64,000 nucleotides of DNA, from contig JANEZZ010001866.1 of the NCBI GenBank assembly GCA_026122225.1, forward strand, positions 1,240,001-1,304,000, in the 5' to 3' direction. Every line of letters begins with the position of its first letter. The stretch's first letter is position 1. The position numbers were made by a program, and so were the translations under genes. Below, piece after piece: positions 34,261-44,720 of the stretch. This stretch comes from Heloderma charlesbogerti (taxonomy: Eukaryota > Chordata > Lepidosauria > Squamata > Helodermatidae). The notes beneath the pieces were generated by a model that did not search any database, had not been told where the DNA came from, and saw only the letters and a program-made list of their open reading frames with translations.

Positions 34261-34444
34261 CACTCTGCCAAAGTCACCTTTGCAACAGAAAAAGAGGAGG
34301 GAGTGTGTCTTTACTTTTGCAAATTCTGATGGAAATTTTAGATACCATCTTTTGTAAACTTAGGGTCCAAGAAGTATAAACAACACATCTTAACCCCATT
34401 AGTAGGCCTAAGAGCAATATATGCGGATTAAGATCATGATAGAT

Positions 34445-34563
34445 TAGCCTTCCTCAACCTGGTGCTGTCCACATGTATTGGACTACAACTCCCAGCATGT
34501 TGCTTGGGGATGCTGGGAGTTGTAGTCCAACACATCTGGAAGGCGCCAGGTTGGGGAAGGCTA
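34445..34563. mobile_element. Palindromic MITE family B, well-preserved hairpin
   Basis: Arms TAGCCTTCCTCAACCTGGTG and CGCCAGGTTGGGGAAGGCTA, inner ACTACAACTCCCAGCATG/GATGCTGGGAGTTGTAGT. Flanks TGATAGAT and ACATAGAT agree at six of eight positions. Confidence 0.83.
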
Positions 34564-35540
34564 ACATAGATTGAGGGGCCACTCGCAAAAACAATCAAGC
34601 AAAAGATCAGCCAGGAGGGACTGCCCCTTCCCAGAAATAAGGGTCAGAACAGAAAGCAACAGGCAAAAAGGGAAGCGTGTGCATGCTTGGGAGAGGGTGG
34701 GGGACCTACAAAGCAGCAGCAGCAGCGGATTATAAATACTTTTGCAGTGCTCTCTATTAAAATGCTGCATGCAGTTTCTTCCTTGCTTCCCCCTTGGACA
34801 AGCAGCTACAACCAGGGCATTTGACCAAAAGCTGTGAAAACAGAGGGCAGGGCAGTGGAGGGCAGGGGACTATCCTTCATGACTTGGGAATGCAGATGAG
34901 CACTGGCTGGGGCAAGGGGGGGGCACGAGAGCTGCTCAGTTCTGCTGAAGGGGGGCAAAAAGGAGTGTTAGCCAAGGGCTGTTCTCCCACTCCATGTGTG
35001 CCAAAGTGCAATGAATGCATTGGCCAGAGAAACAGACACAAGCCACCCCAAGAAGGCGGGGGGGGGGCGGGGAGCACAGCCTGCCAATTTGGGGTTGATT
35101 TTAACTGCCTGCAGGGAGGCACCAAGATCACAGTTTGGAGAGGTTTATTTTTCTCCCTCATGTTTTCTTTTTAGTAGCCTCATGCTTTGGTTTTGCTTTC
35201 CTCCCCTCCTTGTGGCAACAAGGGCTCCTTTTCCTTTAAGCAGTCTGAAAAGCCACAAGCACTGCTGAGAGGGGGGGGAATAAAGGTGGTCTCCCCCCTC
35301 CCCTTTTGGCCAAGAGGCTTCTCTCCACCATAACCTTATAGCTCCCCCCGCCCCAGCAAAGCAGAAGCCAGGACAGTTTCATTTAAAGCACAACTGAGCA
35401 CCCTCCAGTTGTTGTGGCCTTCAAATCCCATCAGCCCTAACCACCATAGCTGATGATGGGAGTTGTAGGCCAAAACATTAGGGCAGGAGGCTGGCAGAGG
35501 CTTTTCCTTCTTTTGCACAAATGTGAACACTATGGGACAG

Positions 35541-35648
35541 AGCCTTCCCAGCATGGTGCCCTCCAGATGTTAGACTACAACTCATCATTCCCAGCTAGTG
35601 GTCATTTCAGTCTAACACATCTGGAGGGCCCCAGGTTGGGCAAGGCTG
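35541..35648. mobile_element. Palindromic MITE family B, copy
   Basis: GAGCCTTCCCAGCATGGTGC, CTCCAGATGTTAGACTACAA, then CACATCTGGAGGGCCCCAGG and GCAAGGCTG. A more decayed relative lies just before it at 35398-35495. Confidence 0.75.
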
Positions 35649-35840
35649 CTCCAGGAGGTGCATAATGGCCCCTGACCAGTTCAAATTATTGCCTCTGCTT
35701 AGGTTCCAACTAAAACCTGGAGCATCACAACTCCAGCCCGACACGCGTTGCTTTTGTGTGCTAAAAGCCACCAGTGTATTTTAAAATTTGAACAAAAAGG
35801 AGCACAGACTCAGGATCAGACCTCGCATCAGAGGTGCAAG

Positions 35841-35965
35841 GACGCAATCCTATGCATGTTTAGACAGACAGAAGTCCTAAAAACTCCCAGCATTCCCCAG
35901 CCAAGAACGCTAGGATTTGTAGCCCAAAATATCTGGAGGGCACCAGGCTGGCGGAGACTGATCCA
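35841..35965. mobile_element. Chimera of MITE families A (left) and B (right)
   Basis: The left half is family A (GACGCAATCCTATGCATG, TTTAGACAGA). The right half, after the shared core (ACTCCCAGCATTCCCCAGCC), is family B (AGCCCAAAATATCTGGAGGG and GCACCAGGCTGG). The join lies in the shared core. Confidence 0.7.
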
Positions 35966-36410
35966 CAGGAAGGTTTTTCAGTGTCAGCCAAATCAAGGGT
36001 TGAAATCTGTTTGTCAGCAGAAGAAAGTCAGTAGAATGAGTCTGGAAATTGGAATTTCTTTCACAACAGCCATGAACACAACAGGCTTGTTTACACAATC
36101 GTAAAAGCCCATTTAAGCTGCAACGCATGCCAGGCGGGTTTTGAATATCCAAGTCATGGCTTGTTGTGTTGGCTAAACCTAGGGAGCATGGGTTACTTGA
36201 GGGCTAAACAACTCTCGCATACTCAAGGTCCCCAGGTTCAGATGACACAACAAGCCACAGCTGAGGCTTGAATATTCAAAATGGCCAACCACACTGCAAC
36301 CCACTGTGGCTTAAATAAGCCACAGCAGGTTGGTCAATCCTGTGAACCAGCCCAATGAAAGAACAGCTGGAAGACCAACAGAGGATGCAAAAAGAAAGCC
36401 GACTACAGAA

Positions 36411-37560
36411 ATATATCGAAGTTGTTTATTTAAAAGACATTATACAGTGATGATAAAAAAGATTGCACTAGTGTTACAGGTAAAGAGAAAAACTGGCATA
36501 CTTCATAGTTTGGTATTTAAATATACCAGAAGATCTTACTATGCTGTTTGCATAGAAAAAGGGTAAACCCAACTCTCTCCTAACTGGAGCTGATAAAGCT
36601 CGTTCATGGCTCCGAGTTGAATACCCGTAACAGACATTTTGTCATTGACTGTGGCGGACCAGAACACAGGGTGGAATGATACAGCTTCTGATCTCTTGAT
36701 GGTCACTCAAGGGACTTGATGCACATCAACTCTACCTGGGAAGGAAGCTGGCCGCTTGTAGCCTGTGGCCACTAAGAAACCGAGTGCTACCACATTTCTT
36801 CACATTTAGAAGGGGTTGTGGTAGGGGGGCAAATGCTACAGAAGGCCACCCACTCTGCAGGCAAAAGCCACCAACAACCAGTTTCCTAAGTGGAAGATTT
36901 TTAAGCAATCACCTCATTGACAGATGGCTGTATGATTTCACATGAAGTTACAAATCCTGTGAAGGCTTCCAAGTCTCAGAGTCAACATTAATTTGGGATG
37001 CCCACTTTTCCACATTTCACAGATGTATAGAGAAGGAGAATCTGTGGATATCCTCCCTTCTCCACAACAACATCTCCCACAGAATTCTGGCAATGCTTTC
37101 AAATGCAAAACCCAAGCAGAACCCTTTGGCTATGCTACAATTGAACCAATTCCTGCCGAATTAAACACCTGAGTGTGAAAACTGATCATTGCACTTAGCA
37201 GCTAAGGCACATTTTAATCTATAACTGATAAATGGACATGCTTGAAAGACTAAACAAGACATCACTTTGGAAATCATAATCAAGTTTGCTCAGTAAATAC
37301 TTCCTGAGTGGAGCCAAAATAAAAAGTAGCTTCTTTGCTGTCAGTAAAAAGGTGCTAGTAAAAAACACACAGAAACAAATGCCTATATTACAATAGCAAA
37401 ACACACAATGGAATGCTTCCTTGGTACTGGACTGAGAATTAAAAAATAAAATTACCCAAGGGGAATCCAAATAATATTTCCCAAGAAGCGTTTGTGCTCT
37501 CTTGATGACAGAAAAAGCACAATCTGTTTCAAATTGGGTCCTGAGGCTGTTGCAGACTGC
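36411..37560 (-). other. UNG: Probable UNG 3' UTR
   Basis: About 1.15 kb follows the UNG stop with no long repeat recognised in it. The only AATAAA that I found on the minus strand in this stretch is at 36430-36425, so cleavage near 36410 is likely. The extent is inferred. Confidence 0.5.
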
Positions 37561-37701
37561 TCAAAGGACTTTCCAATCAATGGGCGTCTTCCCTGACTTT
37601 TTCAGCAATTCATTTGTTTTGGAGAAATGCTTACAGCCAAAGAAACCCCTATGCGCAGAGAGGGGTGAAGGATGGACCGTCTGCAGGATGTGGTGGCGTT
37701 T
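37561..37701 (-). CDS. UNG: UNG exon 7 (coding part) with HPSPLS loop and stop
   Basis: 47 codons including the stop TGA at 37563-37561. It encodes [38 protein letters not shown] and TPIDWKVL. The His of HPSPLS is catalytic and the Leu is the base-flipping wedge. Acceptor TTGCAG. Confidence 0.97.
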   Translation of the reverse strand, partial: KRHHILQTVHPSPLSAHRGFFGCKHFSKTNELLKKSGKTPIDWKVL

Positions 37702-40700
37702 CTGCAAGAAATTGGGAGAAATTAAGACCTTGCTGGCATTCCCACCAGACGAACAGCCACCATGTTTGCAGAACCAAAGCTTGCAATCTCTATCAAGGGA
37801 CCAACATGATTAACACACAACTCCACTCCCTCAACAATCCCAATTCTGCAAGGAGCTGTACAAGCAGAAAGGGAGTAACTCCAGGAATTAGACTCCCTAG
37901 GCCTTTCTGGTGCCCTCCAGATGTTTAGGACTACAAGCCCCAGCCAACATAGCCAATGCTCAGGCATTCTGAGAGTCGTAGTCCAAAACTTCAGGAGGCC
38001 ACCAAGTTGTCTACCCTGCTTTAGGCTTCCCCTTCTTCTCCAAAGGGAAGGAACAGGGTTAAGTTCTCAGACACACACACACACACGCCCGAAACCAGTT
38101 GAAAGGGAACCATTTCAAGGCGTATTCTCTCTGCATCACAGGACGCAAGGACCATCATCCTGCACCAGATCAGGCACATTTGGCTCAGCATCTTACCAGC
38201 AGCCAGCCAGGGAAGACTGCAAGCAGGATGCAGGACCATCCCTTGATGCATGCATGGTCCAAGGATCCAGGAGCTGGATGCATCTTGTTCCACTCCCATG
38301 TGCTTTTAGAACACTAGCTTCAAAGAGCTATTTCAGGATGCCAAATTCCAGGCTCAGGATTTAAGTCTATATTACATGCCACACAGTACACACAGCCCAG
38401 CTTACAACCTTCCCTCATTCCCAGGAGGATGCAACTTCTAGAAGGCATACTTACTCTGTCAACAGAGATGCCTTTCTTCTGAGCATAGGCTCCCCAAAGC
38501 ATGAAGACCAGGCCCTCCAAGTTATTGTTCAGCCAAGACACCACTGCATCGGTGAACTCCTCCCAGCCCTTATCTCTGTGGGAATTAGCATTGTAGCCTC
38601 GGACCGTGAGGACGGCATTGAGCAACAGCACTCCTAGATTGCAAGGGGGGGAAAGGAAGGCATGAGCAAGAATGCAGGGAAGACTAAAATGCAAGCAAGT
38701 AGCTTTTGCTCATACCAATGCCTGGTCATCAACACTTAATGCCCCAGATAGGTTTATCCAGAACAGGCATCCTGGTCAAAATCCGTAATGCCAGAAAAGG
38801 AGACTTGTGGCCCCCCATTTCCCAGTTTATTTGAAAGTGAAAGTACATGGCTCCAGTTCAAACACTGTTTATGAGCTTTATGGTGTGTGTGTGGGCGGGG
38901 AGGGGTGCTACAGTCTCTTGGTGTATTATGCATTGATTGTCACAATAAAATGCTATTTTAACTGTTGTAGATTTTGCTGTAATTTTAATTTCATTTTATT
39001 TTTATTAAGTATTTTGTTATTGTTTGTGTTTTTTATTTTATTCACATGGTTGTAAAAGGCAGGCTATAAATGCATACACAAAATGTACATGCAGAGCGAT
39101 GCATATGGGTAGGCAGCAAACCCATCCACCATGTCCAATACGTGACCTTTGCTGTATGTAGCGCTTGGGATTTGCTCCTTTCCTTTCAGCCCCTGCTAAC
39201 AGTAGTGAAGCACCCCTTCAGCAGGAGCAGCGTGCCTCTGTGTAGCAGCAGTGGGCGAGGACCGAGCTGGAGGTGCGCAGTGCTTGGGAGTTGCTCCCTT
39301 CCTGGACACATGGGCATTCTCAAATAACCTCTTCTCTGAAGCATTCAGACATTTCTGCAGGTTCACACTGCTGCAGCCAGACTGGGGCTGGTTACAGGGA
39401 CAGCATGATTCCCTTGTGGCTTGACTGGCTACCACCTGCTTCCAGGAAGAATTCAAATATGACTTGGGACCAATCTGAAAGACTGCATTCTCCCACTCAA
39501 ACCTGCCCAAGTTTTAAGATCTTCCGGGGATGCTGCTCTCTAAGTCCCACTGCCAATGGAAGCATATTCAACAGGGACGCAAGGGACAGCCTGCTCAGTG
39601 GCTGCTCCCAGGCTATGGAACTCCCTGTTAAGGGAGGCTAGCTCGGTTCCCTCTTTGTTGCCATTGTGCCAGCAGGCCAAGGCCTTTTTATTCAGGGAAG
39701 CCTTTGGCATGTAAGCTGGTCTGTTCTTGAAGGGGTTTTTAACTGGCTGGGTGCTGTTTATTTCTTTTTATTATTGTGGTTAATGTTTTTAATTTGTTTT
39801 TATGCTGTGCTTTAATTAAGTTCTTGCTTTAATCCTGGTTTTATTGTTGTTAGCTGCCTTGAGCACCTTATTTATTTATTAATTAAATTTCTTAATCGCC
39901 TATCTGGCCTATGTACAATACAACAGTTTAAAACAATAAAATTTCACATTAAAACAATGTATTTCTAAAAATACCCTAACCCACCCCAAATGCCTGCCTG
40001 AACAACCACGTTTTTAAAGCATGGCAGAAGCTCATTAAAGAGGGGGGCATGGAGGAGTGGAAAGGTGGGAGACATTTAATAGATAAACAAATCTCTCCAG
40101 CCACTACTGCAAATACTTAAAGTAGCTGTTACAAGGACAGAAACATTAACAAGAAGGGGGGCGGGGGGAGACACATGATAGCAGTTGAGGAAAGCTCATC
40201 TCAGTAAAACAAAACAAAAGCAGGTCTCTGGGTCACCTTGTTTAGCCCACCCGGTCAAGTCTCCGTGGCCAGGATGAGAAAAGCCTTCTATGTCTGTAGC
40301 AAGTTCTTTGTAAATATTATCCAGGCTGCAAACAAAGTAGAGAGGTTTTTGCCAGACTTCCTTCCATGCCTTTGAAACACTGCAATTTCACACATAACAT
40401 GCCAAGGCAAACAGAGTTCACTATGTTACTGACGTTAAAGGAAGACCAATGGAAAAACAACACAGCATACTGGATCCTAACGTAACAACACAATTCAAAG
40501 CCTATGCTTACCTGGGTGGAGGCTGAACTGGTCTCTGGACACTGAAGCAGAGCCCGTGTGCTTGGCCGGGTCCATGATACGGGTCTTGGCCCAAGATGAC
40601 CGCTTTTACCTGAATAAAAGTTGATATTTATTTCCCCCACCCAAAATATGGCTAGTGGTCTATAATTCAATTAAGTAGAAAAGATTCAATGCTCAGCATT

Positions 40701-43700
40701 AGCAACTTTCACTCTCAGGTGACTCTAGTTTAATGCTACTGTTTAGTATGACACAGAACAGGGCTAGAGTCTCCCGCGTCTCAGGGGAGACTGATGAGAG
40801 AGTAATTAACTAGCTAGCTGTGTTAACAGCACCATGAGCAGCAAAGTCCCCAGTTCAGATTTTATCTCACTCCAGACTTCCCAGGCTGACTTTAGAAAGA
40901 CCCTGCCCACTCCCTCTCACTCGACGTCTACTCATCTTGTCATATGGGTGTAATGATCATGACTCATTGTTACAGGACAGCAGTAAGGATGATAGAATGA
41001 CCTGGTTCACATACAATGCCAATTTGTGGTTTATTTAATGTGTGGGGGTGAGTGAAAGCTAGCAAGTTGCTCCCAGTATGCTTCTCACTTCCAGTAAACC
41101 ATCTACGGTCACCCCATTCGTAGCTTGTGAGCGTGATGTCTGAACCTGGACACTCTGTTTAGGAGGTGACCCAAAAACAAACCACTCCCACTCATGCCAG
41201 ATGACCCATGAGTTAAACAGCATGGGTCATTGTTACTGGAAAATCAGGCCAGTCTATGTGAAACACTTTTGAGGGTAAAAGCGAAATGCAACTAAGGGTG
41301 CAATGTCTAGACAGAGAAAAGGCCTACAACTCTTTGCAGGCTGGCTGGGGAATGCTGGGAGTTGTAGGCCTTTTCTCTGCCTAAACATGCATAGGATTGC
41401 ACCCTAATAGTGCTAAGCATGACTATTGTTAGCCCACTGTTTGCAAAACCAGAAGGACAAGAAGTTCTACACATACTTCCTGCATTGACAGGAGGTTGGA
41501 CTAAAAGGCCTTTGAAACCCCTTCCAACACTTATGGTTCTTTATCTATTCAGAACTATCAGAGAAGATGCTGCTGGCAATTTAGCTACTCCTGGAGGAAA
41601 AGGAACAATAAATGCAGGTTCAGTCAGGATTGGTTGTACCAGGTTGACTCACATCACGGATATCACACATCTGAGTCCAGGTGAAGACTTGATGCGCAGG
41701 GGGATATATCGTGTAGTGTTTGCGCTCCTGAGCAAGGAAGGACATAAGCTGGTTGGGCGGGGGGGAAGAGAGAGAGAGAGAATACTTGTAAATGGGCACA
41801 AAAAGATAGGTGAAATAGCACAGCAACATCTAGGTCTGCCTTCTGCAACCTGGCGCCCTCCAAATGTGACAGACTACAACTCCCATCATCCTCGGCCAAC
41901 AAATATTGTTGTACTGCCTATAAACATACATCAGGCATTTGGGGAAATTTCAGACAGTCCCCTAGCCCAAGCAGCTTACAATAATAAAAGCAGCTTCCTA
42001 AAGAAATGAGGGAAGGTGGGTGCAGAAAAGTATAGAGAAATAGGGAACAAGGTGAAGCAAACTTTAGATCAGGTGTGCAGAACCTCCAGCCTGTTAGATA
42101 GCTATGCCCCTTCCCCTACCCCCCCTCCCCAAACCATCAGTCGTTTGGTGGTTTCCCAGCTTTTGTATGGGTTTTCCCCCCTTTCTAAAAGGTTGAAATG
42201 CCTTTCCTAAGGCTTTGTTACGGGCAGTAAGACCTTAAAACTAAAATATGCTGATATTTTTGTCCCCCCCCTTTACCTTCAACACTGGAATGTGCCCCCC
42301 CCGCCCCCCGGAAAGCTTCTCTAAAATGGAATTTGGCCTTCTGCACCCCTGCTGTGGATTAAACTGTACAGTCAGTTTAATACAGGAACCCAAGAATAGG
42401 TTTATATTAGAATAAATGATGAAATGACAGAAACCCTGTCAAAGTGGGAGGGACCATCGCTCAGTGGAAAGCTTTACATGCAGAAGGGCCCGGGATCACT
42501 TCCTGGCATCTCCTATTAAAATTGTCTTAGGCAATGGATTTTTCTATGACTATGGTTTTCCCAGTAGTAATGTATGGCTGTGAGAGCTGGACTATAAGGA
42601 AGGCTGAGCGCCGAAGAATTGATGCTTTCGAACTGTGGTGCTGGAGAAGACTCTTACGAGTCCCCTGGACTGCAAGGAGGTCAAATCAGTCCATCCTAGA
42701 GGAAATAAACCCTGAGTGCTCATTGGAAGGACAGATACTGAAGCTGAAGCTCCAATATTTTGGCCATCTAATGTGAAGAGAAAACTCTTTGGAAAAGACC
42801 CTGATGCTGGGAAAGACTGAAGGCAAAAGGAGAAGGGGACGACAGAGGATGAGATGGCTAGATAGCATCACCGATGCAATGAATATGGACTTGAGCTCAC
42901 TCCGGGAGAGAGCGCAGGACAGGAAGGCCTGGCGTGCTATGGTCCATGGGGTCACGAAGAGTCGGACATGACTGAACGACTGAACAACAAAGGCCTAGAA
43001 AGCTACTGTGCATCAGGGTAGACAATGCAGGGCCAGGTGGACAAACAGACTGACCTGGAATAAGCTACCTCACATAAGAGCCCTGACACTGGATCAGACC
43101 CAGGGTCCATCTCATCCAGCATTCTGTTCACGCAGCTGTCAACCAGCTGCTCATGGGAAACCCACAAGCAGGACAGGAGTGCAACAGCACCTTCCCACCC
43201 ATGCTCCCCAGCAACTGGTGCACGTAGGCATACTGCCTCTGATCCTGGGGTAGCATTCAGCCATCAGGACTAGTAGCCACTTAAGGCCTCTCTAAAACAG
43301 ATAACGGAGAAGCACATTTAACTGAGGAAGGAAAGTCAGCGGGAGAGGAGGCGCGGGGTGCGTCGGGCTTGGAGCGTTTAGGAAGGCTGAGGAAGAAGCT
43401 CGTCTCTGCCCTCGCCTCACCTGGGCGAAATAGGGTTTGGAGAACTCCGCGGCCAGCGCGACCCTCCAGGGCTCCGCTATCTCCGTGGGAACGACGACGC
43501 TGGCGCGCGCACCGAGCCTCTTCAGCGCCGCCTCTTTGTTCCTGCGGATCCGGTCCAGCTGCTCCGGGCTGAGAGGCGGAAATCGCGGGGGAATGGACAA
43601 GTCATCGGCCTTCAGCGCCTTGTGGGCCTGGCAAAGAGGGAAGACGCGAGTAAGGAACGGGTAGAAGGAGGAAGCCAGGCGGCGGCCTCCAGGGTAGAGG

Positions 43701-44399
43701 GACCCCAGAACCGCCATCGCGCCCCAGGCGAAGCACTGGCAGCCGCCTCCAGGAACGCTCCCGCTCTCTAGGAAACACGTGCGCTTTTCGCGGGGAAACC
43801 ACGAACACACCGCCCGCCCCCGGCTCCCCACTGGTCAGCGGCGTCACGAGCGCGCTTTTGCAGGCCGTCGCCCCGCCCTTTCGCTTTCCCATTGGTCAGC
43901 GGCTCTCAATAACTTCCAGGGGCCCGCCTCGCTTCCTCATTGGCTCACGACTAAAAACACGGCGGCCTGCTAGGCCCTATCGCAGTTCTTATCGAAGGTC
44001 CCAACCCACCCCCACTACATGAGGAACCGCCGGCCGCTATTGGTTAGCACCAATCACGTGCCTCGACCCGGACTTAAGCACACCTCCCGCCGCTTCCCAT
44101 TGGTCTGGGCGCAGAGAAGAACGTTTCTCATTGGTCGGTGCCTCAGGCGGGCGCCTTTTTCTAACCCGCGTAAATTTGGAAGCTGCAAACAGCCTCTTGT
44201 TTTCTCCTCACGGACTCAACGAAGCTTCTCCTTCCTCCCCCACGCTCATTTCCATTGACAATACGGCTAACAATAATAATAACAACAGTAATAAAAAATA
44301 AGGAAATACCGCATCGGCCGCGCTCGGTTCCGGGGAGCGGCTCCGCTTCTTGTCGGGCTCCGGCGTAAAATACGAATACAGCGACTTCTGCCCGATCAT
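37561..44399 (-). CDS. UNG: UNG, uracil-DNA glycosylase, nuclear form (UNG2), complete
   Basis: UNG removes uracil from DNA (misincorporated dUMP or deaminated cytosine) and starts base excision repair. Seven exons join in frame to 299 codons plus stop; the human nuclear form is 313. The start has the PCNA-interacting PIP box (QKSLYSYF) and a basic KKRSR segment. Exon 2 carries the RPA-binding helix ([17 protein letters not shown]). The catalytic water-activating motif is GQDPYHG, and the minor-groove Leu loop is HPSPLS. The gene is divergent from ALKBH2, with CpG-rich DNA between them. An in-frame ATG upstream of exon 2 may start the mitochondrial form. No frame break is seen. Confidence 0.97.
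37899..38015. mobile_element. Palindromic MITE family B, diverged copy between UNG exons 6 and 7
   Basis: GGCCTTTCTGGTGCCCTCCA, ATGTTTAGGACTACAAGCCC, then GAGAGTCGTAGTCCAAAACT and GGAGGCCACCAAGTTG. Confidence 0.7.
38455..38633 (-). CDS. UNG: UNG exon 6
   Basis: 179 bases encoding [20 protein letters not shown], then [16 protein letters not shown], then [15 protein letters not shown]. The LLLNAVLTV segment holds the uracil-pocket Asn. Acceptor ATCTAG, donor GTAAGT. Confidence 0.97.
39590..40110. mobile_element. Two L2-like LINE tails, tail to tail
   Basis: A plus copy (CTCCCAGGCTATGGAACTCC ... GAGCACCTTATTTATTTATT) runs to about 39885. It is met by a minus copy (TTAATCGCCTATCTGGCCTA ... CCTGCCTGAACAACCACG) up to about 40110. 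Confidence 0.62.
40237..40325 (-). CDS. UNG: UNG exon 5
   Basis: 89 bases encoding [20 protein letters not shown] and GDLTGWAKQ. Acceptor TTTGCAG, donor GTGACC (weak). Phases match exons 4 and 6. Confidence 0.96.
40512..40609 (-). CDS. UNG: UNG exon 4, catalytic GQDPYHG motif
   Basis: 98 bases encoding [20 protein letters not shown] and [12 protein letters not shown]. The Asp of GQDPYHG activates the water and the Tyr keeps thymine out. Acceptor ATTCAG, donor GTAAGC. Confidence 0.97.
41296..41404. mobile_element. Palindromic MITE family A, copy 8
   Basis: Ends GGGTGCAATGTCTAGACAG and GCATAGGATTGCACCC, with TAA on both sides (41293-41295 and 41405-41407). Confidence 0.86.
41653..41748 (-). 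CDS. UNG: UNG exon 3, start of catalytic domain
   Basis: 96 bases (32 codons) encoding [20 protein letters not shown] and [12 protein letters not shown]. Acceptor AACCAG, donor GTGAGT. Confidence 0.97.
42537..42990 (+). mobile_element. BovB 3' fragment in a UNG intron
   Basis: It starts at the frame [20 protein letters not shown] and runs through [10 protein letters not shown], a stop after FGHLM, then [19 protein letters not shown], to the 3' end with CGACTGAACAACAA. It is 5'-truncated and closely similar to the longer BovB at 19.4-22.6 kb. Confidence 0.93.
43075..43285 (-). mobile_element. CR1-like LINE tail (GCTGGATCAGACC family)
   Basis: ACACTGGATCAGACCCAGGG, CCAGCATTCTGTTCACGCAG, CTCATGGGAAACCCACAAGC, CCAGCAACTGGTGCACGTAG and CCATCAGGACTAGTAGCCA are shared with copies at 8.2, 55.2 and 61.5 kb. 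Confidence 0.7.
43421..43627 (-). CDS. UNG: UNG exon 2, RPA-binding helix
   Basis: 207 bases (69 codons) from AHKALKADD to EFSKPYFAQ. The helix [20 protein letters not shown] corresponds to the RPA-binding helix of human UNG. Acceptor CTTTGCCAG, donor GTGAGG. Confidence 0.96.
43628..43717 (-). CDS. UNG: Candidate UNG1 (mitochondrial form) start, contiguous with exon 2
   Basis: An in-frame ATG at 43717-43715 opens 30 codons ([20 protein letters not shown] and [10 protein letters not shown]) that read straight into exon 2. The peptide is rich in Arg, Ser and Leu and lacks acidic residues, as a mitochondrial presequence should. In mammals UNG1 uses its own first exon spliced to exon 2. Here the same bases also form the polypyrimidine tract and acceptor (CTTTGCCAG) of exon 2, so this form would need to start transcription just upstream and skip splicing. 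Use of this start is inferred. Confidence 0.5.
43829..44134 (-). promoter_or_regulatory. CCAAT-box array upstream of the possible UNG1 start
   Basis: ATTGG, which is CCAAT on the UNG strand, occurs at 43891, 43939, 44039, 44099 and 44130. A near match (ACTGG) lies at 43830 and an opposite CCAAT at 44050. An E-box CACGTG lies at 44055-44060. These are NF-Y type sites. The array is upstream of the candidate mitochondrial start and downstream of exon 1A. Confidence 0.65.
44310..44399 (-). CDS. UNG: UNG exon 1A, nuclear-form N-terminus
   Basis: ATG at 44399-44397. Thirty codons encode [20 protein letters not shown] and [10 protein letters not shown], ending at the donor GTATTTCC. The PIP box and the basic, Ser/Pro-rich segment are typical of UNG2. 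Confidence 0.95.
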
Positions 44400-44492
44400 G
44401 GCGGCTCTGTTCACCGGCGAGATCTGGCGCTGCAGGTCGGAAAAGGCGAAAGAGCCGAAGACGCGCCCGCGCGACTCTTAAAAGAGCCCAAA

Positions 44493-44504
44493 TTTAGCGC
44501 GAAA
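44493..44504. promoter_or_regulatory. E2F-type site upstream of UNG exon 1A
   Basis: TTTAGCGCGAAA closely fits the E2F consensus in both orientations. It lies about 95 bases upstream of the UNG2 ATG. E2F control of nuclear UNG in the cell cycle is described in mammals; its use here is inferred. Confidence 0.65.
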
Positions 44505-44508
44505 CCGA

Positions 44509-44720
44509 GTGCGCATGCGCAGCAAGGAGGGGCGGCTCTGTTTGCCCACGTCTGCGCATGCGTAGTGTTTCGCTCGCCCCTCAAGCCGGCCGAGCCACGT
44601 TGAGGGGGAGGAGAAACGGGCGGCGGATCTGGCGCATGCGCGATGCTTCGCTCGAGGCTCAAGCGGGCTGAGCCATCCTGAGCGGGAGGAGAAACGGCGG
44701 CGGGCTTGGCGCATGCGCGT
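44509..44720. repeat. Tandem repeat of about 78 bp with NRF1-type motifs in the UNG/ALKBH2 promoter
   Basis: The motif GCGCATGCG(C) occurs at 44511, 44554, 44632 and 44709. The last three are spaced 78 and 77 bases. The intervening sequence is clearly repeated: each unit has TTCGCTCG, CTCAAGC, GAGCCA, TGAG, GGGAGGAGAAACGG and GGCGG in the same order, so this is an imperfect tandem duplication. The motif matches the NRF1 consensus. Confidence 0.8.

Larger units (their letters stand above)
28628..36410. other. Intergenic region between ACACB and UNG
   Basis: It contains repeats listed separately (L2-like, MITE A and B, CR1-like, BovB, SINE), a (CA)n run at about 31370-31394 and otherwise unassigned sequence. 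The ACACB non-coding first exon may be here, but no CpG island or clear donor could be assigned. No coding exon was recognised. Confidence 0.6.

Noticed and set aside
35398..35495. Another MITE family B copy
   Set aside because: It shares only parts of the core and one end; too decayed to list separately with confidence.
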